Shown: piece by piece, positions 54,628 through 63,441 of the stretch | Position numbering within the stretch: the stretch's first letter is position 1 | Layout of the letters: every line of letters starts with the position of its first letter | DNA from: Microbacterium sp. zg-B96 | Lineage (GTDB): Bacteria; Actinomycetota; Actinomycetes; Actinomycetales; Microbacteriaceae | DNA length: 64,000 nt | Direction: 5' to 3' | NCBI RefSeq assembly: GCF_030246865.1 | Contig: NZ_CP126738.1 | Location: forward strand, 1,116,001 to 1,180,000 | Position numbers and translations under genes: made by a program | Notes under the pieces: generated by a model | Databases searched by the model: none | The model's input: the letters and a program-made list of their open reading frames with translations, nothing else | Told to the model about the DNA's origin: nothing

Positions 54628-55386
54628 ATGCAGTTGAGTCAAGGGTCAGCAATCGTCGTCGGCGGTGCGGGCGGGTTCGGATCGGCAACGGTTCGCCGAC
54701 TCATCAACGCCGGCGGATACGTGGTGGTGGCCGACTTCGACGAGGAGCGCGGGACTGAACTCGCAGAGAAACTGGGCGAGCGCGCGATCTTTGTGAAGAC
54801 CGACGTAACCAGTGATGAGTCCATTGACAACCTCGTCGCTCGTGCTGTCGAACTGGCCCCGCTTCGTGCGGCCGTGATCGTGCACGGCGGTAAGCCCGCT
54901 GCGCATCGCTTGGTGAACCGGGACGGGGAAACGTATCCCGTGAGCACCTTCTCTCGGACGTTGGACGTGTTCCTTACGGGCACCTTCCGTGTGCTTTCCA
55001 AAGCGGCGCAGGCGATGGCTAAGAACGAGCCCCTCGAGTCGGGTCAGCGAGGCGTCATCATCACGACGGCGAGTATCGCCGCTTACGAGGGACGCACCGG
55101 GCAGACCGACTACTCCGCAGCAAAGGGCGGAATCATCGGGATGAACCTCACCGCTGCACGCGATCTGGCACCGGTGGGGGTGCGTGTGATGTGCATTTCT
55201 CCGGGTGTCGTCAAGACGCCGCTGTGGCGCAACTCCACCGAGGAGCAGATGATGCAGCGTTTCCCGATCCCCAACCCGAAGCGTCCCGGCTACCCCGACG
55301 AGTACGCGGCGCTCGCCGAGCACATCATCGCCAACGACTACCTGAACGGCGAAGTGATCCGCCTGGACGCGGCGCTTCGCATGTAA
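54628..55386 (+). CDS. Short-chain dehydrogenase, 3-hydroxyacyl-CoA dehydrogenase type
   Basis: 252 residues from the ATG at 54628, with AGGAAGG 7 bp upstream. Rossmann motif [19 protein letters not shown]-selective Asp in [11 protein letters not shown], catalytic Ser in [12 protein letters not shown] and the YxxxK pair in TDYSAAKGG. It resembles HSD17B10-like enzymes that oxidise short 3-hydroxyacyl-CoA. The adjacent CoA-racemase and transferases fit a CoA-ester pathway. Confidence 0.87.
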   Translation: MQLSQGSAIVVGGAGGFGSATVRRLINAGGYVVVADFDEERGTELAEKLGERAIFVKTDVTSDESIDNLVARAVELAPLRAAVIVHGGKPAAHRLVNRDGETYPVSTFSRTLDVFLTGTFRVLSKAAQAMAKNEPLESGQRGVIITTASIAAYEGRTGQTDYSAAKGGIIGMNLTAARDLAPVGVRVMCISPGVVKTPLWRNSTEEQMMQRFPIPNPKRPGYPDEYAALAEHIIANDYLNGEVIRLDAALRM

Positions 55387-55404
55387 ACAGGCGCAAGAAG
55401 TTTT

Positions 55405-55451
55405 CATCCGCCCTCTCCGATGGTTGTGTCGGGGAGAGCGGATGGTTTTTT
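55405..55451 (+). terminator. Rho-independent terminator
   Basis: CATCCGCCCTCTCC pairs with GGGGAGAGCGGATG (one bulge) and is followed by GTTTTTT. It lies between the SDR and racemase genes, so read-through or attenuation would be needed for co-expression. Confidence 0.85.
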
Positions 55452-55484
55452 CTGCCCATTCGCACGGGAAAGACGAGGAATACC

Positions 55485-56585
55485 ATGACGAGCACTCACG
55501 GCCCTCTGCACGGCGTCCGCGTTATTGAACTGGCGGGTATTGGCCCGGGCCCGCACGCGGCCATGCTGCTCGCCGACATGGGGGCGGACGTGGTGCGTAT
55601 CGATCGCCCCGGTCGCCCGTACGCCAGCGACACCGCTCCGCTCTTGCGCGGCAGGCGGCGCATACTGCTGGACGTTCGCCAGCCCGGGGGGCGCGCGGAA
55701 CTGATGGAATTGATTGAGCACGCGGATGTGCTGATCGAGGGGTATCGCCCCGGCGTCACCGAGCGTTTGGGCATCGGCCCTGACCACTGCCTCGCGCGAA
55801 ACCCGCGTCTCGTCTACGGACGCGTGACGGGGTGGGGGCAGGACGGCCCCCTGGCGCACACGGCCGGGCACGATATCAACTTCATCTCTGTCACCGGTGT
55901 TCTTCACGCCGTGGGCCGGGGTGGGGGAGAGCGTCCGGTACCGCCGCTGAGTATCGTCGGTGACTTCGGCGGAGGCTCGATGCTGCTCGTCGTAGGCGTG
56001 CTATCGGCGCTTTTCCATGCCCAGCGCTCCGGTGAGGGCCAGGTCATTGACGCCGCCATGGTGGATGGCGCGAGCCTGCTCGTGCAGATGATGTGGGGCC
56101 AGCTCGCCACGGGGGCCTGGGTCGACAAGCCCGGCAGCAACCTCCTCGACGGTGGGGCACCGTTCTACGACACCTACACCTGCGCCGACGGCCGCTTTGT
56201 CGCCGTCGGGGCGATCGAAGCGCCGTTCTACGCGGCTCTCCTGCGCGGTCTCGGTGCGGACCGCGGCGACCTTCCAGAGCAGATGGACCGCGAGCGCTGG
56301 CCCGAGTTGCGCGCTCGCTTCGCCGAAATCTTCGCCACTAAGACGCGCGACGAATGGTGCGCTGTTTTCGATGGCACGGACGCCTGCGTGACGCCCGTGC
56401 TCGCGTTTGGTGAGGTGGTGGAGCACCCGCATGTCGCCGCGCGAGGCACGGTCACCACGGAGACCGGGATCCCCCAAGCAGCTCCCGCGCCACGCTTCTC
56501 GCGCACGGGACTGACCTTGCCGTCCGCCTCGACCCTGCTGGAGGAGGAAGGCGTGCGCACGATCCTGTCCGAATGGGCGCGCTAA
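55485..56585 (+). CDS. Alpha-methylacyl-CoA racemase-type CoA-transferase family protein
   Basis: 366 residues. CaiB fold with AMACR-specific features: [40 protein letters not shown] (catalytic His), [14 protein letters not shown] (catalytic Asp) and [12 protein letters not shown]. The family racemises 2-methylacyl-CoA esters; no separate carboxylate acceptor is required. It likely converts the imported acid's CoA ester to the isomer used next. Confidence 0.88.
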   Translation: MTSTHGPLHGVRVIELAGIGPGPHAAMLLADMGADVVRIDRPGRPYASDTAPLLRGRRRILLDVRQPGGRAELMELIEHADVLIEGYRPGVTERLGIGPDHCLARNPRLVYGRVTGWGQDGPLAHTAGHDINFISVTGVLHAVGRGGGERPVPPLSIVGDFGGGSMLLVVGVLSALFHAQRSGEGQVIDAAMVDGASLLVQMMWGQLATGAWVDKPGSNLLDGGAPFYDTYTCADGRFVAVGAIEAPFYAALLRGLGADRGDLPEQMDRERWPELRARFAEIFATKTRDEWCAVFDGTDACVTPVLAFGEVVEHPHVAARGTVTTETGIPQAAPAPRFSRTGLTLPSASTLLEEEGVRTILSEWAR

Positions 56586-56612
56586 CCGGAGCCGCACCGA
56601 AAACATGAGAAG

Positions 56613-56650
56613 AAAGGCGGCGGGTGCTATACCGCGCTCGCCTCCTTCCT
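56613..56650. terminator. Imperfect hairpin between convergent genes
   Basis: GAAAGGCGGCGGGTGC can pair with GCGCTCGCCTCCTTCC with mismatches; position between the stops of the racemase and the fused CoA-transferase suits a bidirectional terminator. Confidence 0.5.
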
Positions 56651-56659
56651 TATGGGCTG

Positions 56660-59269
56660 TTAGAACACCCCGCGTGCGGTCAGCTCCTCGATCTGCTCGG
56701 CGGTCATGCTCAGCAGGTCCCGGTACACGTAGTCGTTATCCTCGCCGTAGTTCGGACCATGGCGGTCGACGATGCCGCCCTGGTAGCCGGGCGTCTCGCT
56801 AAACTTTGTCGGGGGTGTCTTCGCCGGCCAGCGACCGATCTCGCTTTGGTTGAACTCGGCAAGCCACCCCAGGTGAGCCAACTGCGGATCCCACTCACAC
56901 CGGTCCTGAGCGGTCTGGCAAATCCCCGCGGGAACAGCGGCGGCCTGCAAAGCCTGCATGAGCTCGACGCCGTCCCATGGAGCGGTTGACTCTGCCACGA
57001 GGGCATCCAATTCGTCTTGGTGTTCCGCGCGCTTTGCCAGCGTTGCAAAGCGCGCATCCTTGCGCCACAGCGGACGCTCGAGCACCTCGGTGAGCGCGTG
57101 CCATTCGGCTTCGGTGAAGGCGCTGAGCGCGATCCACCGATCCTTCCCGGCCACCCGGTAGGCCCCGTGAGGCGCGGCGAGCTTGAATGGCGAACGGTTA
57201 CCGATGCGCTGCCACGAGCGCCCGTTGGCAGAGTAATCCAGTACCGCGGTACCGGTGGCGTAGATGCCCGACTCCACCTGGGACGACTCGATCCAGCACC
57301 CCTCACCCGTTGCGCGCTGGCGGAAGAGCCCGGCCACCATCGCGAGTGCGGCCTGATACGCGCCGAACCAGTCCAGGTACGAGTAGCCGATGCCTGCGGG
57401 CGGCTGCGGGTCGGGCAGGCCCGACATGTCGCTGATGCCTGACAGCGCTTGCGCGGTGGGGCCGAAGCTGCGCACGCGCCCGTAGGTGCCCTCACCCATG
57501 CCCGACTGCTGCACGTACACGAGGGCCGGGTTGAGCTCCTTCAGCACGTCGTAGCCGAGCCCCATGCGCTCGAGCGTGCCCGGCGAGTAGCCCTCAATGA
57601 GCACGTCCGAATCAGCGACGAGCTGCTTGAGGATCGCGATCCCCTCTGCAGTCTTCAGATTGAGGCTGATGGCGCGCTTACCGGTGTTATTTTCCATGAA
57701 CGCCCCACCACGGTTCAGGCTCTCGGTGGGGATGGGCTCGATGGGCCTGGTGGCAGCATCGCGCTCGGCGCGAAGGCCAAGGGGCGCAAGCGCCCCGGCA
57801 GGACGCATCATGTCGATCTTCGACGAGTGCTCCACCTTGACGACCTCTGCGCCCAGGGCAGACAGGAACCGCCCGGCACCCGCGCTGGCGAGCAGCCAGC
57901 CGAGGTCGAGGACTCGCACGCCACCCAGCGCCCACGGGGTGCCCATCGGGCTCCGCTCGGTTCCCTCAATCGCCCGCGGCGGGGCGCCCACCCAGGTGGG
58001 ACGCGGCCGGCGAGCCTCGGGGTTCGTGAGGATTTCCTCTGTGTGCTCACCGAGGCGCGGGGCGCGCGGGCCGGTGCGCCAGGGGAGTCCCGGGGCACGC
58101 CACTTGGCGCCGATCTCGGTGAAGGTCGCATCGAACTCAGGATGCTCCACCTCGAAGAAGGTGTCGCGCTGGGCCCAGTGAGGGTCGCCGACATTCTCTT
58201 CAGGGCGGCGGATCGGTGCCCAGGTGAGGCCTGAGCGCTGGGCATCAAGCCACAGGTCCTCGTCGAAGTCGAGCGACCCCACGAGCTTCGCGATGGCTTT
58301 GTCGGCCCGTCGGGCCCCCTCTGCCTGCCGAATGTACGCCGGATCATCGAAGTCGGTGCTGTTGAGCTCACTATCGATGCCGCGCGAGGCGAAGAGGTTG
58401 CGCAGCCCAACGACGGGAGAGGTCGAACCGGGCAGGTAGGTGCTGTAGGGCAGAATCCAGCGATCATCCTTGGTCTGGGCGAGCCGCGGCGTGGCGGGAA
58501 GGCGTGCCCCGGCGGCGCCCGCAGCCGTCGGGAACGAGTGCCGGCAGGTCAGGCGATTGTGGCTTGCCCGGCGGTAGATCCAGTTGGGTACGTCCATCTC
58601 GGTGTTCTTCGAGACGGCCTCGTGCACGGCGGTGCTGAGCAGTTGCCCCCGCGAAGAGTGCAGGCGGTAGTAGAGGGCAGCCACAATCCCGATCGCGGCA
58701 TTCTCGCCGGTCACGTGATAGGCCTGCCACATCTGCGGAGCTATGGGGGCGGTGTCGTACGTGCCATCGGGGAGCGGGTCGTATCCGCAGTTCATCATGA
58801 CGCCGCCGAGGGCGAGGTGCACGATATCACTGCCTTTAAAGTCGGACCACGGGCCGTCGTCACCGAACGGGCTGACCCGCGCATAGACGAGTTCCGGGTT
58901 GGCCACCCGGAGTTGGTCAAAACCGAGCCCTCGCGCGTCCATGTCGCCGCGGGCGCGGGTGTCGATGATGACATCGCTCGAGCGGGCCAATCGCTCGTAG
59001 GAGCGTCGGCCTTCCTCGCTGTCGAGGTCGATGACGACGCTGCGCTTACCGAAGTTATAGTGCCAGAAGTACAGGCTACGCTCAGGGTCGACGACGTCCT
59101 CGTAGAACGGGCCGTAGTTGCGAGTTCGCTCGCCGCCGGGCGGCTCAACCTTGATGACGTCGGCGCCAAGACCTGCAAGGACCTTGCCGCAGTACTCGCC
59201 GACTTCGTCGGCCAGTTCGAGAACACGAATGCCCGTAAGGAAACTGCCTTCGCTGAAGGACGCCGTCAT
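56660..59269 (-). CDS. Tandem-fused class III (CaiB) CoA-transferase
   Basis: 869 residues, twice the normal size. The ATG at 59269 has GGAGA 6 bp upstream; the frame could start 12 bp earlier. Domain 1 (about 1-410) opens TGIRVLELADEVGEYCGKVL and contains GLGADVIKVEPPGGERTRNY. Domain 2 (about 425-869) opens GGVRVLDLGWLLASAGAGRF and carries LNLKTAEGIAILKQLVADSD and DVLIEGYSPGTLERMGLGYD. The halves are diverged, so this is an old fusion. CoA transfer between carboxylates is expected. Confidence 0.88.
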   Translation of the reverse strand: MTASFSEGSFLTGIRVLELADEVGEYCGKVLAGLGADVIKVEPPGGERTRNYGPFYEDVVDPERSLYFWHYNFGKRSVVIDLDSEEGRRSYERLARSSDVIIDTRARGDMDARGLGFDQLRVANPELVYARVSPFGDDGPWSDFKGSDIVHLALGGVMMNCGYDPLPDGTYDTAPIAPQMWQAYHVTGENAAIGIVAALYYRLHSSRGQLLSTAVHEAVSKNTEMDVPNWIYRRASHNRLTCRHSFPTAAGAAGARLPATPRLAQTKDDRWILPYSTYLPGSTSPVVGLRNLFASRGIDSELNSTDFDDPAYIRQAEGARRADKAIAKLVGSLDFDEDLWLDAQRSGLTWAPIRRPEENVGDPHWAQRDTFFEVEHPEFDATFTEIGAKWRAPGLPWRTGPRAPRLGEHTEEILTNPEARRPRPTWVGAPPRAIEGTERSPMGTPWALGGVRVLDLGWLLASAGAGRFLSALGAEVVKVEHSSKIDMMRPAGALAPLGLRAERDAATRPIEPIPTESLNRGGAFMENNTGKRAISLNLKTAEGIAILKQLVADSDVLIEGYSPGTLERMGLGYDVLKELNPALVYVQQSGMGEGTYGRVRSFGPTAQALSGISDMSGLPDPQPPAGIGYSYLDWFGAYQAALAMVAGLFRQRATGEGCWIESSQVESGIYATGTAVLDYSANGRSWQRIGNRSPFKLAAPHGAYRVAGKDRWIALSAFTEAEWHALTEVLERPLWRKDARFATLAKRAEHQDELDALVAESTAPWDGVELMQALQAAAVPAGICQTAQDRCEWDPQLAHLGWLAEFNQSEIGRWPAKTPPTKFSETPGYQGGIVDRHGPNYGEDNDYVYRDLLSMTAEQIEELTARGVF

Positions 59270-59466
59270 GATTTTCTCCATTCCAGGCGGTGACTTCGTT
59301 GTCGGCGGTGTCTGCGCGCCAGCGGCTGCGCAGTCATCCGGCCGGGAGTCTTGTGGACGACACCAGCAAAACTAGAGCGGCGATCACGGCGTAAGCAATC
59401 ATAAGTTCCGGGGTGCGCCTGGGTTTGGCGTGCCACAAGATGAACATCTCTCGGCGGGCGGGATTT

Positions 59467-59482
59467 CTTACTTTTGCTTAAT
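59467..59482 (+). promoter_or_regulatory. Regulon motif copy 2
   Basis: CTTACTTTTGCTTAAT between the fused CoA-transferase and the LacI-type gene, 53 bp before the regulator start; suggests autoregulation. Confidence 0.7.
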
Positions 59483-59534
59483 TTCTGGCCGCCCGATAGG
59501 GTCATTCCGTTCAACGTATGAGCGAGGTGGCGGT

Positions 59535-60575
59535 GTGGGCACTTCATCTGACAGTCCGCAGGTTCGGCGTGTCACGGCGGCAGAAATTGCGCGCCGGGCA
59601 GGGGTGACCGCGGCGACGGTTTCTTACGTGATGAATGGGCGCCCGGGCGTTTCAGACGCCACGCGCTACAAGATTCTTAATCTTGCCGAGGAACTCGGGT
59701 ACATCCCCAGCGCCCTCAGTGTGCGGCTACGTTCCAGACATACCCGGGTGATCGGAGCGGTGCTCAACGACATCGCCAAGTCGCCGTTCCACGACACCGA
59801 GATTGCCGGCGGGGTGATCGATGCGGCCCGCACGATGGGCTACGAGGTGTTCATCGCGAACACCGGCCGCGACCACAGTCGCCTGAAAGTCGTGCTGCAA
59901 GCGATGGCCGATCGCGGCGTCGACGGGATCCTGACGACCATTCTCGAGGAGGGTGATGCCGACCTCATTCGGTCGCTGCGTAAGGCGCATCTGCCCTACG
60001 TGCAGATCACGCGCCGCCTGCCTCTGGTGGAGGCGGACTTCGTGGGGACCGATAGCGAGACCGCGGCGACCGACCTCATGGATCACCTCATCGGGGTGCA
60101 CGGTTACCGCGATTTAGTCCTGATGGGCGGGCCACAGCGGTCGAGCGCGTCCAAAGAGCGTGAAGCAGGTAACCAGCGCGCTGCCGAAACGCATGGGGTG
60201 AAGATTGCACCTACCGATCGGTTGAGCTGCGAGCTCAGCGAGGCGGACAGCTATCGCGCCACCATGGAGATGCTCAAGCGGCGGCGGATCCCGCGGGCGA
60301 TTGTCTGCGGCGCCGATGTGATCGCCTGGGGTGCTCTCGCGGCACTGCGAGACAGGGGCCTCCGTGTCCCCGCGGATGTCGCGGTGACCGGGTTCGGTGG
60401 GCGAGAATTCCTCGTCAGTGACGCGTCGCGGTTGACCACTCTTCAGGTGCCGAGGCAGAGCATCGCCGTGCAGGCGGTGAGCTTATTGATTAATCGAATC
60501 AGTGGCAACGGCGGGGCCTATCGCAGTGTGCTCCTGCCCAGCCCGCTCAAACTCGGGAACACCTGCGGCTGCTAA
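59535..60575 (+). CDS. LacI-family transcriptional regulator
   Basis: 346 residues from the GTG at 59535 (GAGCGAGG upstream). The LacI helix-turn-helix is clear: VTAAEIARRAGVTAATVSYV, MNGRPGVSDATRYKILNLAE and the hinge LGYIPSALSVRLRSR. The effector domain has IGAVLNDIAKSPFHDTEIAG and DVAVTGFGGREF. It is the only regulator in the cluster and probably binds the 16-bp motif in front of itself, the M81/SDR pair and the binding-protein gene. Confidence 0.92.
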   Translation: MGTSSDSPQVRRVTAAEIARRAGVTAATVSYVMNGRPGVSDATRYKILNLAEELGYIPSALSVRLRSRHTRVIGAVLNDIAKSPFHDTEIAGGVIDAARTMGYEVFIANTGRDHSRLKVVLQAMADRGVDGILTTILEEGDADLIRSLRKAHLPYVQITRRLPLVEADFVGTDSETAATDLMDHLIGVHGYRDLVLMGGPQRSSASKEREAGNQRAAETHGVKIAPTDRLSCELSEADSYRATMEMLKRRRIPRAIVCGADVIAWGALAALRDRGLRVPADVAVTGFGGREFLVSDASRLTTLQVPRQSIAVQAVSLLINRISGNGGAYRSVLLPSPLKLGNTCGC

Positions 60576-60916
60576 CGAGGGCCATTATGGTGCTCCGTAT
60601 TTGCGTGGTCACCAGCCAAAACCGAGGGGTCGGTCCGAGGTGACCCGCGGGCGTTCCCCTAACGAGAGGCGTTGATTCGCCCCCGCCCGGACACCTGTGA
60701 GTTCGTCGGAGATGACCGAATCACTTACTGTTGCTTAAGAATCGGTGCCCTTCTTAGGCTCCGATAGGCGGATGAGAGTTTCCGCAGGCTAACGATGGCT
60801 GTCGGCTCGTGGTTCGCCTCGAATCTGGTTCATCGCGGAAGCGGGATGTGTGCCTGGCCGTCGACAGAAATTCGACAGCACAGCACATGAATCGCGGTTA
60901 TTGAAGGGATGATGCG
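60576..60916 (+). promoter_or_regulatory. Control region of the peptide ABC operon
   Basis: 341 bp without a long gene. It holds regulon motif copy 3 and, just before the binding-protein gene, a mini reading frame ATG-ATG-CGA-TGA (60909-60920) that overlaps its ATG at 60917. GAAGGG at 60903-60908 can serve as ribosome site for the main gene (8-bp spacing). Confidence 0.55.
60724..60739 (+). promoter_or_regulatory. Regulon motif copy 3
   Basis: CTTACTGTTGCTTAAG, 178 bp upstream of the substrate-binding protein gene. Confidence 0.7.
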
Positions 60917-62476
60917 ATGAAGCATCTTGGTCGTGGTGGGCGTTCGCGTTTGTTTGCGGGTGTGAAGTTTGCGGGTGTGAGTGTCGTGGTTGCGGCGTTG
61001 CTCGCGGGTTGTGCGGGGGGTGGGCCGGCGGAGCCGGCTGCTTCGACGCCGGAGGGCCCGCAGGAGTTGCGTGTTGCGTTGTCGGCGTTGCCGACGTTGA
61101 ACGTGATGGGCGCGACGGGCGCGGCTTATGGGTCGACGATCACGGTCGCGACGCAGTTGTTTGACACGCTGGTTGTCGAGACGGCGGATGGCGAGTATGC
61201 GCCGAGCCTGGCGACGGAGTGGGAGACCGCCGGCGACACGTGGACGTTCACGTTGCGTGATGACGCGGTGTTCCATGATGGGACGCCGGTGACGGCTGCG
61301 GACGCGAAGGCGTCGCTGGAGCTGATTATTGCGAACAAGGGAACGTTGGCGAACTTGTTCTCGGGTGTCGCGTCGATCAACGCCCCGGATGAGACGACGT
61401 TGGAGATTGTCACGTCGCGTCCGACGCCGGATCTGATTCCGAACCTGACACGTATTTATGTGGGTCCGGGCGATCGTATTGCGGATGAGGCGTTCTGGGC
61501 GGCCCCGGTGGGTTCGGGTCCGTTCCAGTTCGAGTCCTACTCGCAGGGTGACCGGGTTGTGTTGACCGGTAACGAGGATTACTGGGGTGGTGCTCCGGAG
61601 CTGGATCGTCTGGAGCTGATCCAGATGCTGGAAGCGGCTCCGAAGGTCACTGCTTTGGAAGCGGGCGACATTGATGTGTTGTGGAACATTCCGGTGGACT
61701 TGACGGGTCGTTTGAAGACGAACCCGGATGTGGTTTATGACTCGGTCCCGAGCTATAACTACTACTTCATGTGGTTCAACAACAGTCGTGAGCCGTTCAC
61801 GGACCCGCTGGTGCGTCAGGCGCTGGCTGAGGCTGTGGATGTCGACTCGATTGTGAAGAACGTGCTTGGCGAGTTGGGTAGCCCTGCGGTGTCGGCGATT
61901 CCTGCGACGATCCCGGGTGCGGGTGAGAACGAGGACATCCCGTTTGACCCGGAGAACGCGAAGAAGCTGCTCGCTGAGGCGGGGTTCCCGGATGGTTTCT
62001 CCACCACGATGGAGATGAACCCGGGTATGGGTATGAGCATTGATCTGATTGCTCGGGCGATGATCTCGGACTGGGCGAAGATCGGTGTCACGGTGGAGCT
62101 GTTGGAGAAGGAAGCAGCCGTGTTCAACGAAGACTTCCGTAACAACAACTACGACCTGCACATTCAGCCGAACCAGGTCATCACCGGTGATGCGGCGTAT
62201 GGGACGGACCGTTTGTATAACTGTGAGCGGGTTGCTGCGTCGATCAACCACTGCTACGAGGAGTTGGACAAGCTGATCAAGGAAGCGCGGGTTGAGATGG
62301 ACCCGGCTGAGCGCAGCGCGATCTTTGAAGAAGCGAACCAGTTCTTGTGGGAGAACTATGTCGGTATCTACCCGGCTGATGTGAATTATGACTACGCGGT
62401 GCGTACCAACGTGCAGGGGTTCGTGATGCCTCCGTCTGCTACCCCGCGTTTCGACCAGGTCTACCTCGCCGGCTAA
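60917..62476 (+). CDS. Peptide/nickel-type ABC transporter substrate-binding lipoprotein (SBP family 5)
   Basis: 519 residues. Signal peptide with lipobox LAGC (VVVAALLAGCAGG), then the family 5 fold: LFDTLVVETADGEYAPSLAT, TFTLRDDAVFHDGTPVTAAD and DPLVRQALAEAVDVDSIVKN. It would bind an oligopeptide or similar solute. Third codon positions are visibly richer in T and G (GTT, GGT, CGT, TTG) than in neighbouring genes, a sign of high expression or separate origin. Confidence 0.93.
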   Translation: MKHLGRGGRSRLFAGVKFAGVSVVVAALLAGCAGGGPAEPAASTPEGPQELRVALSALPTLNVMGATGAAYGSTITVATQLFDTLVVETADGEYAPSLATEWETAGDTWTFTLRDDAVFHDGTPVTAADAKASLELIIANKGTLANLFSGVASINAPDETTLEIVTSRPTPDLIPNLTRIYVGPGDRIADEAFWAAPVGSGPFQFESYSQGDRVVLTGNEDYWGGAPELDRLELIQMLEAAPKVTALEAGDIDVLWNIPVDLTGRLKTNPDVVYDSVPSYNYYFMWFNNSREPFTDPLVRQALAEAVDVDSIVKNVLGELGSPAVSAIPATIPGAGENEDIPFDPENAKKLLAEAGFPDGFSTTMEMNPGMGMSIDLIARAMISDWAKIGVTVELLEKEAAVFNEDFRNNNYDLHIQPNQVITGDAAYGTDRLYNCERVAASINHCYEELDKLIKEARVEMDPAERSAIFEEANQFLWENYVGIYPADVNYDYAVRTNVQGFVMPPSATPRFDQVYLAG

Positions 62477-62511
62477 TCGCGAACCCTTCGCGCAATCAAT
62501 CGGATGTCTAA

Positions 62512-63441
62512 ATGTTGCGATATATAGCGAGCCGAGCACTGTTCGCCGCCGGCGTGGTAGCCGGCGTCCTGGCACTGCTCTTCGTGCTCATCAGACTTGT
62601 GCCCGGCGACCCGGTCACTGCTGTTCTTGGTGGCGAAGCCACCGACTTCCAAATTCAACAGGTGCGGGAGCAATTGGGCCTCGATAAGCCCATGATCGTG
62701 CAGCTGTTCTTGTACGGCCTTGCCGTGCTGCAGTTGGACTTCGGCAATTCGATCGTGTCGGGTATGGGGGCGATAGATCTTGTGATCCAGCGCGCCCCCA
62801 CCACGGCAACGCTCGCGGCCGTGTCTATGGCGCTGGCGCTGGCGCTCAGCTTCCCGCTCGGAATTCTCTCCAGCCGCAAGCCCGGCGGGACGCTGGACCG
62901 GGCCGTGTCGCTCTTCGTGCTGCTCGGTCAGTCGCTGCCGTCCTTCTGGTTCGGCACCATGCTGATCCTGATCTTCTCGAGGAACCTCGGGCTGCTACCG
63001 AGCTTCGGTATCTCGGACTGGCGTTCGTACATCCTTCCTGCGGTGACACTTGCGGTGCCGGTGGCGAGTGTGCTCACCCGAATGGTGCGCAGTGGCCTGC
63101 TGGAAGTAACGCAGGAGGACTACATCCGCACGGCACGCTCCAAGGGGCTTCGCTCGGGGCTGATCGTGCGCGATCACGAGGTGCGCAACATGCTCATCCC
63201 CGTGCTGACCCTGGCCTCGCTGCAGTTCGGGCACCTGCTCGGTGGCGCGATCGTTGTGGAGTCGGTGTTCTCGATCCCGGGCGTCGGCCGCGTGCTGGTG
63301 CAGGGGTTGCTGGATCGTGACTACCCGGTGGTGCAGGCAGCGGTGTTCTTCATCGCCGTCGCCATCGTCCTGCTGAACCTGCTGGTGGATGTGGCCTACG
63401 GCGTCATCGACCCCCGAGCGAGTGTGGTGGGAAAGAAATGA
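62512..63441 (+). CDS. Peptide ABC transporter permease, DppB type
   Basis: 309 residues, six helices. N-terminal LFVLIRLVPGDPVTAVLGGE, the conserved QLGLDKPMIVQ segment, and the cytoplasmic coupling loop RTARSKGLRSGLIVRDHEVR, then NMLIPVLTLASLQFGHLLGG. It starts 36 bp after the binding-protein gene and overlaps the next permease by 4 bp. Confidence 0.94.
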   Translation: MLRYIASRALFAAGVVAGVLALLFVLIRLVPGDPVTAVLGGEATDFQIQQVREQLGLDKPMIVQLFLYGLAVLQLDFGNSIVSGMGAIDLVIQRAPTTATLAAVSMALALALSFPLGILSSRKPGGTLDRAVSLFVLLGQSLPSFWFGTMLILIFSRNLGLLPSFGISDWRSYILPAVTLAVPVASVLTRMVRSGLLEVTQEDYIRTARSKGLRSGLIVRDHEVRNMLIPVLTLASLQFGHLLGGAIVVESVFSIPGVGRVLVQGLLDRDYPVVQAAVFFIAVAIVLLNLLVDVAYGVIDPRASVVGKK

